This document shows, piece by piece, positions 55,001 to 62,316 of a stretch of 64,000 nucleotides of DNA. This stretch comes from Acidimicrobiales bacterium (GTDB lineage Bacteria > Actinomycetota > Acidimicrobiia > Acidimicrobiales > Aldehydirespiratoraceae), in the NCBI GenBank assembly GCA_033344915.1, contig JAWPML010000001.1, positions 1,112,369-1,176,368 on the forward strand, written 5' to 3'. The notes below the pieces were generated by a model. That model saw only the letters and a program-made list of their open reading frames with translations, was not told the DNA's origin and made no database searches. The translations under genes and the position numbers were made by a program. Each line of letters starts with the position of its first letter. Positions within the stretch are counted from its first letter, which is position 1.

Positions 55001-56955
55001 TCGGCCGCGATGGTGGTGGCGCCGCTGTTTGCGGCGGAGTGAAGGTCGCCGGTGAAGGTGAACTGGGCGGTCGGGGTGTCGATGGTGGTGGTCCCGAAGA
55101 AGTCGATGGTGCCGGTGCCGGCGATCGTCGATGCCGCCGTGAAGGTGTGGGTTCCACTCAGCGCCAGGGTCGAGCTCGACGGGATGGTGACAGTGGAGGA
55201 GGTGGTGCCGCCGCGGTCCCAGGCGAGGGTGTCGACGTCGGTGAGCGTGAGGGTGCCGTTGTGGTTGACGGCGGCTTCGATGGTGACGTTGCCGGTGGTG
55301 TCGATGTCGATCGTGCCGTTGGGGGACGTCTCGAGGATGGGGTCGGTGCCGCCGAAGTCCTGCAGGAGGGCGTCGAAGGTGATGTCGAGGGTGGTGGGGG
55401 TGGTGTCGCCGACGATGATCTGCGACCCGCCGGACATGTCGATGGTGCCCGACGTCCACGCGGCGGTGCCGCCGTCGAGGGTCAGGTTTGCACCGGACTC
55501 GAGCTGCGACGAGCCGCCGTCGAAGGTCATCGTGTCGTTGGCGGTGATGGCTGTCGAGAAGATCTCTCCGCGGGAGTAGGTGAAGGGGCCGTTGAGCGTG
55601 AGGGGGCCCGGTCCGTAGAAACCGGCACCGGTGGTGGTGGCGGCCAGCGTGGTGGTGCCGGCGACCGATGACGTGTCGCCGAAGACGATGGCGGCGCTGC
55701 TGGAGCCCGTGAGCGATACGTCGCCCGTCGCGGTGAGGGCGCCGTTGAAGAAGACGTCGCCGCTTCCCGTGACCGATACGTCGTCGACGGTGATGTCGGC
55801 CGCGATGGTGGTGGCGCCGCTGTTTGCGGCGGAGTGAAGGTCGCCGGTGAAGGTGAACTGGGCGGTCGGGGTGTCGATGGTGGTGGTCCCGAAGAAGTCG
55901 ATGGTGCCGGTGCCGGCGATCGTCGATGCCGCCGTGAAGGTGTGGGTTCCACTCAGCGCCAGGGTCGAGCTCGACGGGATGGTGACAGTGGAGGAGGTGG
56001 TGCCGCCGCGGTCCCAGGACAGCGTGTCGACGTCGGTGAGCGTGAGGGTGCCGTTGTGGTTGACCGCCGCCTGGATGCTGACATTGCCGGTGGTGTCGAT
56101 GTCGATCGTGCCGTTGGGGGATGTCTCGAGGATGGGGTCGGTGCCGCCGAAGTCCTGCAGGAGGGCGTCGAAGGTGATGTCGAGGGTGGTGGGGGTGGTG
56201 TCGCCGACGATGATCTGCGACCCGCCGGACATGTCGATGGTGCCCGACGTCCACGCGGCGGTGCCGCCGTTGAGCGTGAGAATCGCGCCCTGCTCGAACT
56301 GCGACGAGCCGCCGTCGAACGTCACCGTGTCGTTGGCCGTGATCGTCAGGCCGAAGATCTCGCCCTGGGAATACGTGAACGGCACGTTCATCGTCAGCGA
56401 GCCGGACCCGTAGAAGCCGGCCCCGGTGCTCGAGGACGCCAACGTCACCGTGTTCGAACCCGAACTGTTCACCGTGGCCGTGTCGCTGAAGACGATCGAG
56501 GCACCGGCATTGCCGGTGAGCGACACGTCGCCGCTTGCCTCGACGGCGCCCGCGAAGTGCACGTCGGCGCTCAGCGTGACGACGAGGTCGCCCGCGAGCG
56601 TCGACAGATCGGTGGTGCTCGTGGTGGTGAGCGACCCGCCCGAGACGGCCAGGTCGCCGTCGGCGTTGGTCTGGAGACTCAGGATGGACGTGGTGCCGCT
56701 GCTGTAGGTGACCGTGACCGGCGCGCCTGGTTCGATGCAGACGTGATCCGCGGCGCCGGGTACCACGTTCGTGTCCCAGTTGTCCGCCGTGTGCCACGAG
56801 TCGTCGACGCCGCCGCCGTCCCAGTTGATGGTGCACGCGGCCGCCGATGCCGGCGTGTTCGCGAACGCGAGAACGACGGTGATGACAGCGGTGAGGACGA
56901 CCGCAACCGCTGCGAACGGCCACCGACCTACCAGTCGAGGGTGAATTCCGCGCAT
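49063..56955 (-). CDS. Giant secreted repeat protein (beta-helix-like repeats, PKD/Ig-like repeats, Calx-beta domains)
   Basis: A 2,630-residue protein. Residues 1-38 are a signal peptide ending ASA. Residues about 85-1,620 consist of six 264-265-residue units of short strand-turn repeats rich in Thr, Gly, Asp and Ala (GDTTPTTLDITFD, TIDIDTTG, TFTAASTIAGTG recur), probably a beta-helix. After a closing segment (LRVEVVGTGGAGVDHGQVTG) and one PKD-like domain come six nearly identical 90-residue domains (about 1,842-2,382), each with a cysteine pair (EFDCDNDATY and TSPCSF), then two Calx-beta domains that end at VGIASIIDDDP and GLGIGSIIDDDP. No LPXTG, lipobox or C-terminal helix. ATG 56955 follows a strong GAGAGGAGG. 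Likely a matrix or adhesion protein. Confidence 0.85.
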   Translation of the reverse strand: MRGIHPRLVGRWPFAAVAVVLTAVITVVLAFANTPASAAACTINWDGGGVDDSWHTADNWDTNVVPGAADHVCIEPGAPVTVTYSSGTTSILSLQTNADGDLAVSGGSLTTTSTTDLSTLAGDLVVTLSADVHFAGAVEASGDVSLTGNAGASIVFSDTATVNSSGSNTVTLASSSTGAGFYGSGSLTMNVPFTYSQGEIFGLTITANDTVTFDGGSSQFEQGAILTLNGGTAAWTSGTIDMSGGSQIIVGDTTPTTLDITFDALLQDFGGTDPILETSPNGTIDIDTTGNVSIQAAVNHNGTLTLTDVDTLSWDRGGTTSSTVTIPSSSTLALSGTHTFTAASTIAGTGTIDFFGTTTIDTPTAQFTFTGDLHSAANSGATTIAADITVDDVSVTGSGDVFFNGALTATGDVSLTGSSSAAIVFGDTSSVAGTTTLAATTTGAGFYGPGPLTLNGPFTYSRGEIFSTAITANDTMTFDGGSSQLESGANLTLDGGTAAWTSGTIDMSGGSQIIVGDTTPTTLDITFDALLQDFGGTDPILETSPNGTIDIDTTGNVTIEAAVNHNGTLTLTDVDTLAWDRGGTTSSTVTIPSSSTLALSGTHTFTAASTIAGTGTIDFFGTTTIDTPTAQFTFTGDLHSAANSGATTIAADITVDDVSVTGSGDVFFNGALTATGDVSLTGSSSAAIVFGDTSSVAGTTTLAATTTGAGFYGPGPLTLNGPFTYSRGEIFSTAITANDTVTFDGNSSQFEQGAILTLDGGTATWTSGDIEMGTGAQLIVGDTTPTTLDITFDAFLQDIGGTDPILTISPNGTIDIDTTGDVVMQAFVNQSGTLTLTDVDTLSLELGGTTTSTVTVPATSTLELDGTHTFTAASTIAGTGTIEFFGTTTIDTPTGQFTFTGDLHSGAGGAATIAADITVDDITVTSNGDLILNGAVTVTGDVSLTGTSSAAIVFGDASTIAGTTTLAAATTGAGFYGSGPLTLNGAFIYSRGEIHSLAITANDTVTFDGNSSQFEQGAILTLDGGTATWTAGDIEMGTGSQLVVGDTTPTTLDITFDAFLQDLGGTDPILTISPNGTVDIDTTGDVLVQADIDHNGTLTLTDVDTLSWTSGGTTTSAVTIPATSTLLLDGNHTFTAASTIAGTGAIEFYGLTTIDTPTAQFTFNGDLHSGAGGAATIAADITIDDITVTSTGDLTFNGTVAATGDLSLTGTSGASIVFNGASTVAGTTTLAATTTSAGFYGAGTLALNGPFVFTQGEIFTLPVTANAAVTFDGTSSQLESSAILTLDGGTATWTSGDIEMRTGAQLIVGDTTPTTLDITFDAFLQDLGGTDPTLTISPNGTVDIDTTGDVLVQADIDHNGTLTLTDVDTLSWTSGGTTTSAVTIPATSTLLLDGNHTFTAASTIAGTGAIEFYGLTTIDTPTAQFTFNGDLHSGAGGAATIAADITIDDITVTSTGDLTFNGTVTATGDLSHTGTSGSAIIVNDDATIAGGTTLAAVTTSAGFYGSGSLALDGAFTFTQGEIFTLPVTANGAVTFDGAASQLESSAILTLDGGTATWTAGTMQMGTGAQLIVGDTTPTTLDITFDAFLQDLGGTDPTLTISPNGTVDIDTTGTVTFQGISVNQGTLAIGSDAVTTATNFTQSATGELRVEVVGTGGAGVDHGQVTGTVSLAGTLTVVPTGSYVPPSQTDFVIVSSAGVAGGDFATLADAVAGTTENSPATAVPPHSIDSAAHTWQVQYNPGVDVTLHTLTIWPVPDALGDPTQDEGTLVSYAGTFTDPDIAAFGDTHTFLWEVNPDNGDTVPNGTNQAFSFTPADNGTYTVTYTVTDSFGKEGVAVSTVTVTNLDPIISSTTNDGPVDEGTSATITVNASDVPADTLSYEFDCDNDATYEVGPQPGNTSPCSFPDDGANTVNVRVTDGDGGTATDTTVVTVNNLDPIISSTTNDGPVDEGTSATITVNASDVPADTLSYEFDCDNDATYEVGPQPGNTSPCSFPDDGANTVNVRVTDGDGGTATDSTVVSVTNLDPIISSTTNDGPVDEGTSATITVNASDVPADTLSYEFDCDNDATYEVGPQPGNTSPCSFPDDGANTVNVRVTDGDGGTATDTTVVTVNNLDPIISSTTNDGPVDEGTSATITVNASDVPADTLSYEFDCDNDATYEVGPQPGNTSPCSFPDDGANTVNVRVTDGDGGTATDTTVVTVNNLDPIISSTTNDGPVDEGTSATITVNASDVPADTLSYEFDCDNDATYEVGPQPGNTSPCSFADQGSHTVNVRVTDGDGGTATDSTVVSVTNLDPIISSTTNDGPVDEGTSATITVNASDVPADTLSYEFDCDNDATYEVGPQPGNTSPCSFPDDGANTVNVRVTDGDGGTATDSTVVTVFATPVITPGIVTIAEGDAGSTIASLPVTLSNQAATPVTVDFVTFGAGPGIATPGVDYTATSGTVTFLPGSTSETVEITIFGDLVDEPPALFGEWIPVAFSNPSANAAIDPSFFGVGIASIIDDDPPPTITPGYGSVLEGDAGSVFVDIPVTLSNPSAETITVDWTTFDNGGDGIATAGVDYAAASGTVTFVPGDTQEFVTIEVFGDLLDEPPALFGEWIVVSFSNASANASIDPTFFGLGIGSIIDDDP
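49808..51430 (-). repeat. Six tandem 270-base repeats encoding PKD/Ig-like domains
   Basis: The anchor GTCGAGGTTG recurs at 50071, 50341, 50611, 50881, 51151 and 51421, exactly every 270 bases. Copies differ mainly at the unit junctions, where two sequence versions appear (one encoding DTTVVTVN, one DSTVVSVT), and in one unit that has ADQGSHT instead of PDDGANT. Such identity implies recent duplication or homogenisation. Confidence 0.95.
52090..56700 (-). repeat. Six tandem 792-795-base repeats in the giant repeat gene
   Basis: The anchor ATGTCGAG (plus strand) recurs at 52211, 53003, 53795, 54587, 55382 and 56177: periods 792, 792, 792, 795, 795. By eye the stretches 54743-55218 and 55538-56013 are identical for about 470 bases, and units 52.2-53.0 and 53.0-53.8 are nearly so, indicating stepwise duplication within the gene. 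Confidence 0.92.
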
Positions 56956-57123
56956 TTCTGCCTCCTCTCGGAGACGAGATCCGTTCGCCGCGCCCGCCCC
57001 CGACCGATTTGAGCCGCACTTCGACCGTAGCGAAGGCGTTCCGGACCGGCAATTGCACTGCACCGCCGGTACGCCTTCGGAACAGGCCGCGGAAACGGTT
57101 ACGGGACTGTGGTTAACGGCCGC

Positions 57124-57129
57124 TAACCT
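57124..57129 (+). promoter_or_regulatory. Leaderless-type -10 (TAACCT) of the MoxR/CoxE pair
   Basis: TAACCT ends 8 bases before the ATG at 57138. Confidence 0.5.
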
Positions 57130-57137
57130 GGGTCCTC

Positions 57138-58022
57138 ATGTCGTATCGCTTCGAAGACGTCGCCACCGTCAAGGACGACCTGGCCAAGGTCGACTACCTC
57201 TCCGACGAGGGGATCGCCGGTGTCGTGTACCTCGCCGACCGGCTCCAGAAGCCGATTCTCGTCGAAGGGCCGGCCGGCACGGGCAAGACCCAGCTCGCGA
57301 AGAGCGTCAGCGAGATCCTCGGCGCCCGTCTGATCCGCCTGCAGTGCTACGAGGGGCTCGACGAGGCGAAGGCGCTCTACGAGTGGAACTACAAGAAGCA
57401 GCTCCTGCGCATCCAGACCGAGCGCAACGAGGAGAACGCCGACTGGGCCGACATCTCCGACGACATCTTCTCCGACGAGTTCCTGCTCACCCGGCCGCTG
57501 CTCGAGGCGATCTCCGCCGATGAGCCCGTCGTGTTGCTGATCGACGAGGTCGACCGAGTGGAGGTGGAGACCGAGGCGCTCCTGCTCGAGATCCTGTCGG
57601 ACTACCAGGTGTCGATCCCCGAGCTGGGCACGATCGAGGCGAAGCAGATCCCGCTCGTCTTCCTCACGTCCAACAACACCCGCGAGCTCTCCGAGGCGCT
57701 CAAGCGCCGGTGCCTCTACCTGCACGTCGACTATCCCGACATGGAGCGTGAGAAGGAGATCGTCCTCACCAAGGTGCCGGACATCACCGAGAACCTCGCC
57801 GATCAGGTCGCCCGCGTCGTGCGGTCGATCCGCCAGATCGAGCTGAAGAAGCACCCCTCGGTGTCCGAGACCCTCGACTGGGCCAAGACACTCGTCCTGC
57901 TCGGCGTCGAGAAGATCGACGAGCAGACGGCCACCGACACGATCAACATCCTCCTCAAGTACCAGAGCGACATCACCAAGGCCGTGAAGGAACTCTCCAC
58001 GGCCGACGGCGTCACGGTCTGA
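57138..58022 (+). CDS. MoxR-family AAA+ ATPase
   Basis: A 294-residue ATPase with Walker A GPAGTGKTQ at about 45-53, Walker B VVLLIDEVDR near 132-141, sensor 1 LVFLTSNNTRELSEALKRRC with the arginine finger, and a C-terminal lid helix bundle. MoxR proteins act as chaperones with a VWA partner to mature metal centres or complexes. The partner is encoded 18 bases downstream. Targets are unknown: no dehydrogenase gene is adjacent. Confidence 0.9.
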   Translation: MSYRFEDVATVKDDLAKVDYLSDEGIAGVVYLADRLQKPILVEGPAGTGKTQLAKSVSEILGARLIRLQCYEGLDEAKALYEWNYKKQLLRIQTERNEENADWADISDDIFSDEFLLTRPLLEAISADEPVVLLIDEVDRVEVETEALLLEILSDYQVSIPELGTIEAKQIPLVFLTSNNTRELSEALKRRCLYLHVDYPDMEREKEIVLTKVPDITENLADQVARVVRSIRQIELKKHPSVSETLDWAKTLVLLGVEKIDEQTATDTINILLKYQSDITKAVKELSTADGVTV

Positions 58023-58039
58023 GCAGGGAAGGGCCCGCG

Positions 58040-59527
58040 ATGACGGTCACCGACGATTCCGGGGTCTCGCCGCCGCCGGAGCTGGGTGACCCGATCCTCG
58101 AGCTGCTCAACGGCTTCATCATCGAGTTGCGCAATGCCGGCCTGCCGGTGTCGCTCACCGAGAACCTCGACGCGATGGAGGCCGTGCGCCACATCCCGAT
58201 CGGGGAGCGCGAGACGTTCAAGTACGCCCTCGCTGCCACGTTGGTGAAGCACTCGAACCACTGGAAGGCCTTCGAGACGGTCTTCGAGGTCTACTTCTCG
58301 TTGCGGGGCCAGGAGTACGCGATCGGCGAGGACGGCGACGAACTCGGCGACCTCGACGACATGGACGACATGGGCGACGCCGACGGCGCCGGCGAGCAGC
58401 AGGGCGGCGGCGGTGGGGAGAACCTCACCCCCGAGGAGCTCGCCGAGATGCTGTTCCAGGCGCTCATGCGGGGCGACCAGCAGATGATGCGCGGCGTCGC
58501 CCGCCAGGCGGTGCGGCGCTATGCCGGCATGGAGCCGGGCCGTCCCGTGGGCGGCACCTACTACCTGTACCGCACGCTGCGGAACCTCGATCTCGACGGC
58601 GTCCTCGAACGCCTGCTCGAACAACAGCAGAACGAGGACGGCGAGGCCTCCGAGTTCGATCAGCGGCTCCAGCGCGACGAGTACCAGACCCGCGTCGACC
58701 AGCTCCAGAAGGAGATCGAGGCCGAGATCCGCCGCCGGCTCGTCGCCGATCGCGGTGTCGAGGCGATGGCGAAGACGCTGCGCAAGCCGCTGCCGGAGGA
58801 CGTCGACTTCATGCACGCCTCCCGCGAGGAGATGGCCTCGCTGCGCAAGGCGATCTATCCGCTCACCCGCAAGCTCGCGTCACGCCTGCAGCGCAAGCGG
58901 CGCCACGGCCGCAAGGGGCCGCTGGACTTCCGTCGCACCGTGCGAGCATCCCTGTCCTACGGCGGCGTGCCGGCCGAGCCGAAGTTCCGCAACCCGAAGC
59001 CGCACAAGCCGGAGATCTTCGTGATCGCCGATATCTCCGGGTCGGTGGCGGCGTTCGCCCGCTTCACGCTGCATCTCGTCTACGCCATCTCCGGCCAGTT
59101 CTCGAAGGTCCGTTCGTTCGTCTTCATCGACGGCCTCGACGAGGTCACCCAGTACTTCGAGGGCGTCGAGGACATCAACGAAGCCGTTCATCGGGTCAAC
59201 ACCGAGGCCGACGTGGTCTGGGTCGACGGCCATTCCGACTATGGCCACGCGCTCGGCGTCTTCTGGGAGAAGTTCGGCAAGGACATCGGGCCGCGGACGT
59301 CGATCATGATCCTCGGCGACGCCCGGAACAACTATCACGCGTCCGAGAGCTGGATCATCAAGGAGATGAAGGAGAAGGCCCGCCAGGTCCACTGGCTGAA
59401 CCCGGAGCCGCAGAGCTACTGGGACACGGGCGACTCCATCGTCGGCGAGTACGCCCAACACGCCGACGGCGTCTTCGAGGTCCGCAACCTCCGCCAGCTC
59501 GAAGCCTTCGTCGAAAACCTCGCCTGA
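58040..59527 (+). CDS. VWA-domain protein, CoxE-like
   Basis: A 495-residue partner of the MoxR ATPase. The N-terminal part (LNGFIIELRNAGLPVSLTEN, then HIPIGERETFKYALAATLVK) is typical of CoxE/DUF58-like proteins, followed by an acidic, Gly-rich linker near 100-130 and a helical region. The C-terminal VWA domain has the metal-ion site DISGS at 331-335, with Thr/Asp companions (WVDGHSDYGHALGVF). ATG 58040 is the likely start. The gene ends at the long hairpin at 59541. Confidence 0.88.
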   Translation: MTVTDDSGVSPPPELGDPILELLNGFIIELRNAGLPVSLTENLDAMEAVRHIPIGERETFKYALAATLVKHSNHWKAFETVFEVYFSLRGQEYAIGEDGDELGDLDDMDDMGDADGAGEQQGGGGGENLTPEELAEMLFQALMRGDQQMMRGVARQAVRRYAGMEPGRPVGGTYYLYRTLRNLDLDGVLERLLEQQQNEDGEASEFDQRLQRDEYQTRVDQLQKEIEAEIRRRLVADRGVEAMAKTLRKPLPEDVDFMHASREEMASLRKAIYPLTRKLASRLQRKRRHGRKGPLDFRRTVRASLSYGGVPAEPKFRNPKPHKPEIFVIADISGSVAAFARFTLHLVYAISGQFSKVRSFVFIDGLDEVTQYFEGVEDINEAVHRVNTEADVVWVDGHSDYGHALGVFWEKFGKDIGPRTSIMILGDARNNYHASESWIIKEMKEKARQVHWLNPEPQSYWDTGDSIVGEYAQHADGVFEVRNLRQLEAFVENLA

Positions 59528-59540
59528 CCCCCACCCCCTC

Positions 59541-59595
59541 TGCGTTCTGGGTGAACGGGGGCGCGGTTTTCAGCCCTCCGTTCACCCAGAACGCA
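59541..59595. terminator. Long inverted repeat between converging genes
   Basis: TGCGTTCTGGGTGAACGG (59541-59558) and its exact complement (59578-59595) enclose 19 bases with a TTTT. The arms extend imperfectly on both sides (CCCCCTC / GGAGGGGG). Position between the VWA gene and the anti-sigma gene suggests a bidirectional terminator. Confidence 0.65.
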
Positions 59596-59607
59596 TGGAG
59601 GGGGAGG

Positions 59608-60258
59608 TCAGAGCTCGACGAGGGGGCCGCGGACGAGCGACATGCCGCTGTGGTCGGGGTCGCCGTCGTGGGGTTCGAGGCTGATGTCGACGGCGACGGC
59701 GTCGTAGGCCGAGCGGTCGAAGTCCGCGGGGATGGTGAACGTGCCGGGGGCGGACGGATCCTCGACCAGGCCGATCGGTTGCACGACCTGGATCTCGCCG
59801 CCGATGACGCCGATGACCCAGGCCTCGAGGTCGTTGCCCTCGCCGACGGTGGGCAGGTCGGCGGCGTCGAATCTCACGAGCTCGCGGTCACCGTCCTCGA
59901 CGAGCGTGACGGTCGCGGTGCGGCCGATGCCCTCGTCGATGAATCCGTCGTCGTTCGGGATGTAGCTGAGCTCGGCGGCGGCCAGTTCGACCGGACCGTC
60001 GTCGCCGGTGAAGACCACGGCGAGGCCGGCGACGAGCACCAGCGCGGCGGCGACGGCTGCGGCCAGCAGGGCCGGGCGGCGCCGGGACGCGAGCGAGATC
60101 ACGGGAGCGACCGGAGCCGTCCGGGCGAACTCGGCTTCGATGCCGGCCCAGACGTCGGCCGGCGGCGCCTCGAACTCGAGGTCGTCGATGGTCATGGAGC
60201 GCAGGATCCGGTCGACGCGGCTGTCGGCTTCGTCGAGATGGAGAGTGTCGTCAGACAT
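59608..60258 (-). CDS. Anti-sigma factor, RskA-like
   Basis: A 216-residue single-pass membrane protein. The cytoplasmic part (1-75) is short and acidic (DDTLHLDEADSRVDRILRSM), without the zinc HxxxCxxC signature. One helix follows (ALLAAAVAAALVLVAGLAVV), then an extracytoplasmic RskA C-terminal domain (DLPTVGEGNDLEAWVIGVIG, GTFTIPADFDRSAYDAVAVD). It would hold the cognate sigma factor at the membrane until regulated proteolysis. ATG 60258 overlaps the sigma gene by 8 bases, a typical translational coupling. Confidence 0.85.
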   Translation of the reverse strand: MSDDTLHLDEADSRVDRILRSMTIDDLEFEAPPADVWAGIEAEFARTAPVAPVISLASRRRPALLAAAVAAALVLVAGLAVVFTGDDGPVELAAAELSYIPNDDGFIDEGIGRTATVTLVEDGDRELVRFDAADLPTVGEGNDLEAWVIGVIGGEIQVVQPIGLVEDPSAPGTFTIPADFDRSAYDAVAVDISLEPHDGDPDHSGMSLVRGPLVEL

Positions 60259-60796
60259 GCTGTTGCTCCAGGTGTTGGCGGATGCGAGCAAGGCCGCGGC
60301 GGATATCGGACTTGACGGTGCCCAGCGGGAGGTTCGTCCGCTCGGCGATCTGTGGGTGGGTCAGGTCCTCGAAGTAGTGGAGAGTGAGGATCTGGCGGGG
60401 GCGTTCGGGAAGTGAGCGGAGGGCATCGGCGACCAGCATGCGGTCGCCCAGTGATTCGGTGTCGCTCTCGGTCGGGAGTTCGTCGCTCGATTCGGGTGCT
60501 CGGCGGTCGGCGTGGCGTTTCTCGGCCCGTATGGCGTCGATGATCCGGTTCTTCGCGATCCCCGTGAGCCAGGCAGCGAGGTTGCCCTTCGACGGATCGA
60601 ACCGGTCACGAGCCCGCCAGGCGCTGAGGAACACCTCCTGCGTCGCATCGTTGGCCCGTTCGGGGCCGAGCGCTCGGGAGCACAGTGTGTAGACGAGGCT
60701 GCCGTGGGCGTCGTAGGCCCGGCGCAGCGCATCATCGCCACCTCTGGCGAAGGCGGCGTCGACCTCGTCGACGACCCTGGTCTCGGCGGGGCTCAC
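60251..60796 (-). CDS. ECF sigma factor (SigK-like)
   Basis: A 181-residue sigma-70-like factor. Region 2 reads AYDAHGSLVYTLCSRALGPE and DATQEVFLSAWRARDRFDPS with KGNLAAWLTGIAKNRIIDAI; region 4 reads ADALRSLPERPRQILTLHYF and LTHPQIAERTNLPLGTVKSD. The GTG at 60796 is preferred over ATG 60859, since TACGCT ends 6 bases before it. Together with the RskA-like gene and the fasciclin lipoprotein upstream it recalls the SigK-RskA-MPT83/MPT70 set of M. tuberculosis. Confidence 0.9.
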   Translation of the reverse strand: MSPAETRVVDEVDAAFARGGDDALRRAYDAHGSLVYTLCSRALGPERANDATQEVFLSAWRARDRFDPSKGNLAAWLTGIAKNRIIDAIRAEKRHADRRAPESSDELPTESDTESLGDRMLVADALRSLPERPRQILTLHYFEDLTHPQIAERTNLPLGTVKSDIRRGLARIRQHLEQQHV

Positions 60797-60802
60797 GCTG
60801 GG

Positions 60803-60808
60803 AGCGTA
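60803..60808 (-). promoter_or_regulatory. Leaderless-type -10 (TACGCT) of the ECF sigma gene
   Basis: On the minus strand TACGCT ends 6 bases before the GTG at 60796, which fixes the start choice and implies a leaderless transcript. Confidence 0.55.
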
Positions 60809-60887
60809 TCCATCCGGCGGACGGAGTCGAGGTTGGGGGGCGAGAAGGACGGCGGTCATGGTGCACAGGGAGTGAGCGACTGTGCGA

Positions 60888-60935
60888 GCGGACCGCTCCC
60901 GACACCCTGGAGGGGGTGGGGTCAGAGCGGTCCGC
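60888..60935 (-). terminator. Hairpin after the fasciclin gene
   Basis: GCGGACCGCT (60888-60897) pairs exactly with AGCGGTCCGC (60926-60935), with a nested CACCC/GGGTG stem in the loop. It follows the FAS1 gene and precedes the sigma gene on the same strand. A second short stem, GGCGTAG/CTACGCC (60977-60999), spans the FAS1 stop codon. No T-run was seen. Confidence 0.5.
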
Positions 60936-60992
60936 CCGCAGGGGAGTGAGCTCGGGCGGTCGAGCTCACTCGGGACGGCGTAGCCGCAGGGA

Positions 60993-61559
60993 CTACGCCG
61001 GGGGGAGCAGGACGGCGTCGATGACGTGGATGATGCCGTTGGAGGCGGGCACGTCGGCGGCGATGACCGTGGCGGTGTCGTTGATCACGACGCTGCCGTC
61101 GACGACGGAGATGTTGATCTCGGCACCGTTGACGGTGGCGGCGGACTGGCCGTCGAGGCTGATCGCGGTGGCGGCGTCCACTTCACCGGCCACGACGTGG
61201 TAGGTGAGGATGGCGGCGAGGTCGTCGCTGGCGAGGAGTTCTTCGGCGGTGAGGCCGAGGTCGGCCAGGGCAGCGGCGAAGGCGTCGTCGGTGGGGGCGA
61301 AGACCGTGAACGGGCCCTCGCTGTTCAGGGTGTCGACGAGGTCGGCGGCCTGCACGGCGGCGACGAGGGTGGTGAAGTCGTTGGCGACTGCCACGTCCAC
61401 GATCGTGCCGGGCATGTCTTCGTCCATGTCACCGTCGTCGTCGGCCGGAGCCTCGGTCGTGGTGGTGGAGCTGGTGTCCGTGTCATCGTCGCCACACGCG
61501 GCGGCGAGCAGCGTGAAAGCGAGAAGAGCGGACAGAATGCGCATGAGGCGCTTGGTCAT
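60993..61559 (-). CDS. Fasciclin (FAS1) domain lipoprotein
   Basis: A 188-residue lipoprotein: signal to Cys22 (LLAAAC), a Thr/Asp/Glu linker, then one FAS1 domain with the two conserved boxes [17 protein letters not shown] (H1) and [16 protein letters not shown] (H2), plus the central YHVV. It resembles mycobacterial MPT70/MPT83. Upstream GGAAGG supports ATG 61559. Its position before the ECF sigma/anti-sigma genes suggests that it is a target of that system. Confidence 0.9.
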   Translation of the reverse strand: MTKRLMRILSALLAFTLLAAACGDDDTDTSSTTTTEAPADDDGDMDEDMPGTIVDVAVANDFTTLVAAVQAADLVDTLNSEGPFTVFAPTDDAFAAALADLGLTAEELLASDDLAAILTYHVVAGEVDAATAISLDGQSAATVNGAEINISVVDGSVVINDTATVIAADVPASNGIIHVIDAVLLPPA

Positions 61560-61677
61560 GGTCTGGTTCCTTCCAGGGAGTGTTTGACACCCCTGCTACG
61601 GACCAGATGCGGCGTGCGGATGCAGAAAATTCGCGAAATTCCCGGAACTGGTGACCGGTCATCCGCGATGGGTGGGC

Positions 61678-61683
61678 TACGGT
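61678..61683 (+). promoter_or_regulatory. Candidate -10 element (TACGGT)
   Basis: TACGGT lies 39 bases before the ATG at 61723, with CAGGGAG as ribosome-binding site in between. The divergent FAS1 gene starts at 61559, so the 163-base gap holds both promoters. Confidence 0.35.
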
Positions 61684-61722
61684 GCGAATCGCATCGGCGG
61701 AAGCGGACGACAGGGAGAACTG

Positions 61723-62313
61723 ATGATGAAGATCTTGACGCGCATTCTGGGCATCCTCGCCCTCCTCGCCCTCGTGGCGGCCGGCTGTGGCGACGACAGC
61801 GGCGATGACGGAACGAGTGCCGGCGCGGACGACTCGTCCGCTGCTGACGACGGATCGAGCGACGATTCGAGTGCGGACGACAGCAGTGCGGACGACAGCA
61901 GCGGTGACGACTCGGGCTCCACCGACGGCAGCGGCGGAGGCGGCACCGGGGGCACGGTCGTGCTCGGCGACGAGACGATCACGCTCGACAGCGCCCGTTG
62001 CTTCCTGCAGGAGCAGGACGCAGCGGCCGGCGGCGGGAAGATCCTCTTCAACGCCCAGGGCTACGGCACGAACGCAGCCGGCGACGAACTCGTGGTCGAC
62101 CTCACCCGGTGGGACGAGGACAGCCAGTTCACCGGCGACGACATCATCGTCGACATCGGTGATCCGTTCTCCGACGACGCCGTCAGCTATTCGGCGACGG
62201 GTGAGATCGGCATGATCACCGTCGACGGGTCCAACCTGAGCACCGGCGAGATCCTGTTCACCAACTTCGACCCGTTCGAGGAACTGCCGGGTTCGGTCCA
62301 GCTCAGCTGCTGA
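61723..62313 (+). CDS. Lipoprotein with Asp/Ser linker, possibly LpqH-like
   Basis: A 196-residue lipoprotein: signal to Cys22 (VAAGC), a linker made almost only of Asp, Ser, Gly and Ala to about residue 80, then a domain with two cysteines (SARCFLQEQ and the last residue region VQLSC) that probably form one disulfide. The strand pattern and the terminal Cys recall the LpqH/19-kDa antigen family, but similarity is weak. Linker composition differs from the Thr-rich linkers of the other lipoproteins here. ATG 61723 or 61726 follows AGGGAG. Confidence 0.7.
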   Translation: MMKILTRILGILALLALVAAGCGDDSGDDGTSAGADDSSAADDGSSDDSSADDSSADDSSGDDSGSTDGSGGGGTGGTVVLGDETITLDSARCFLQEQDAAAGGGKILFNAQGYGTNAAGDELVVDLTRWDEDSQFTGDDIIVDIGDPFSDDAVSYSATGEIGMITVDGSNLSTGEILFTNFDPFEELPGSVQLSC

Positions 62314-62316
62314 CGG

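Noticed and set aside
49063-56955. Mobile element or prophage origin for the giant repeat gene
   Set aside because: No integrase, transposase, terminal repeats or duplicated target was seen; it sits between housekeeping genes with the same GC-rich codon use.
55834-57012. Further long plus-strand frames opposite the beginning of the repeat gene
   Set aside because: Same mirror effect; composition is Gly/Arg/Val-rich without any family, and the frame runs through the signal-peptide and promoter region of the real gene.
59551-60315. Plus-strand frame opposite the anti-sigma gene
   Set aside because: It starts inside the 59541-59595 hairpin and mirrors the RskA-like gene, which overlaps the sigma gene in the expected way.
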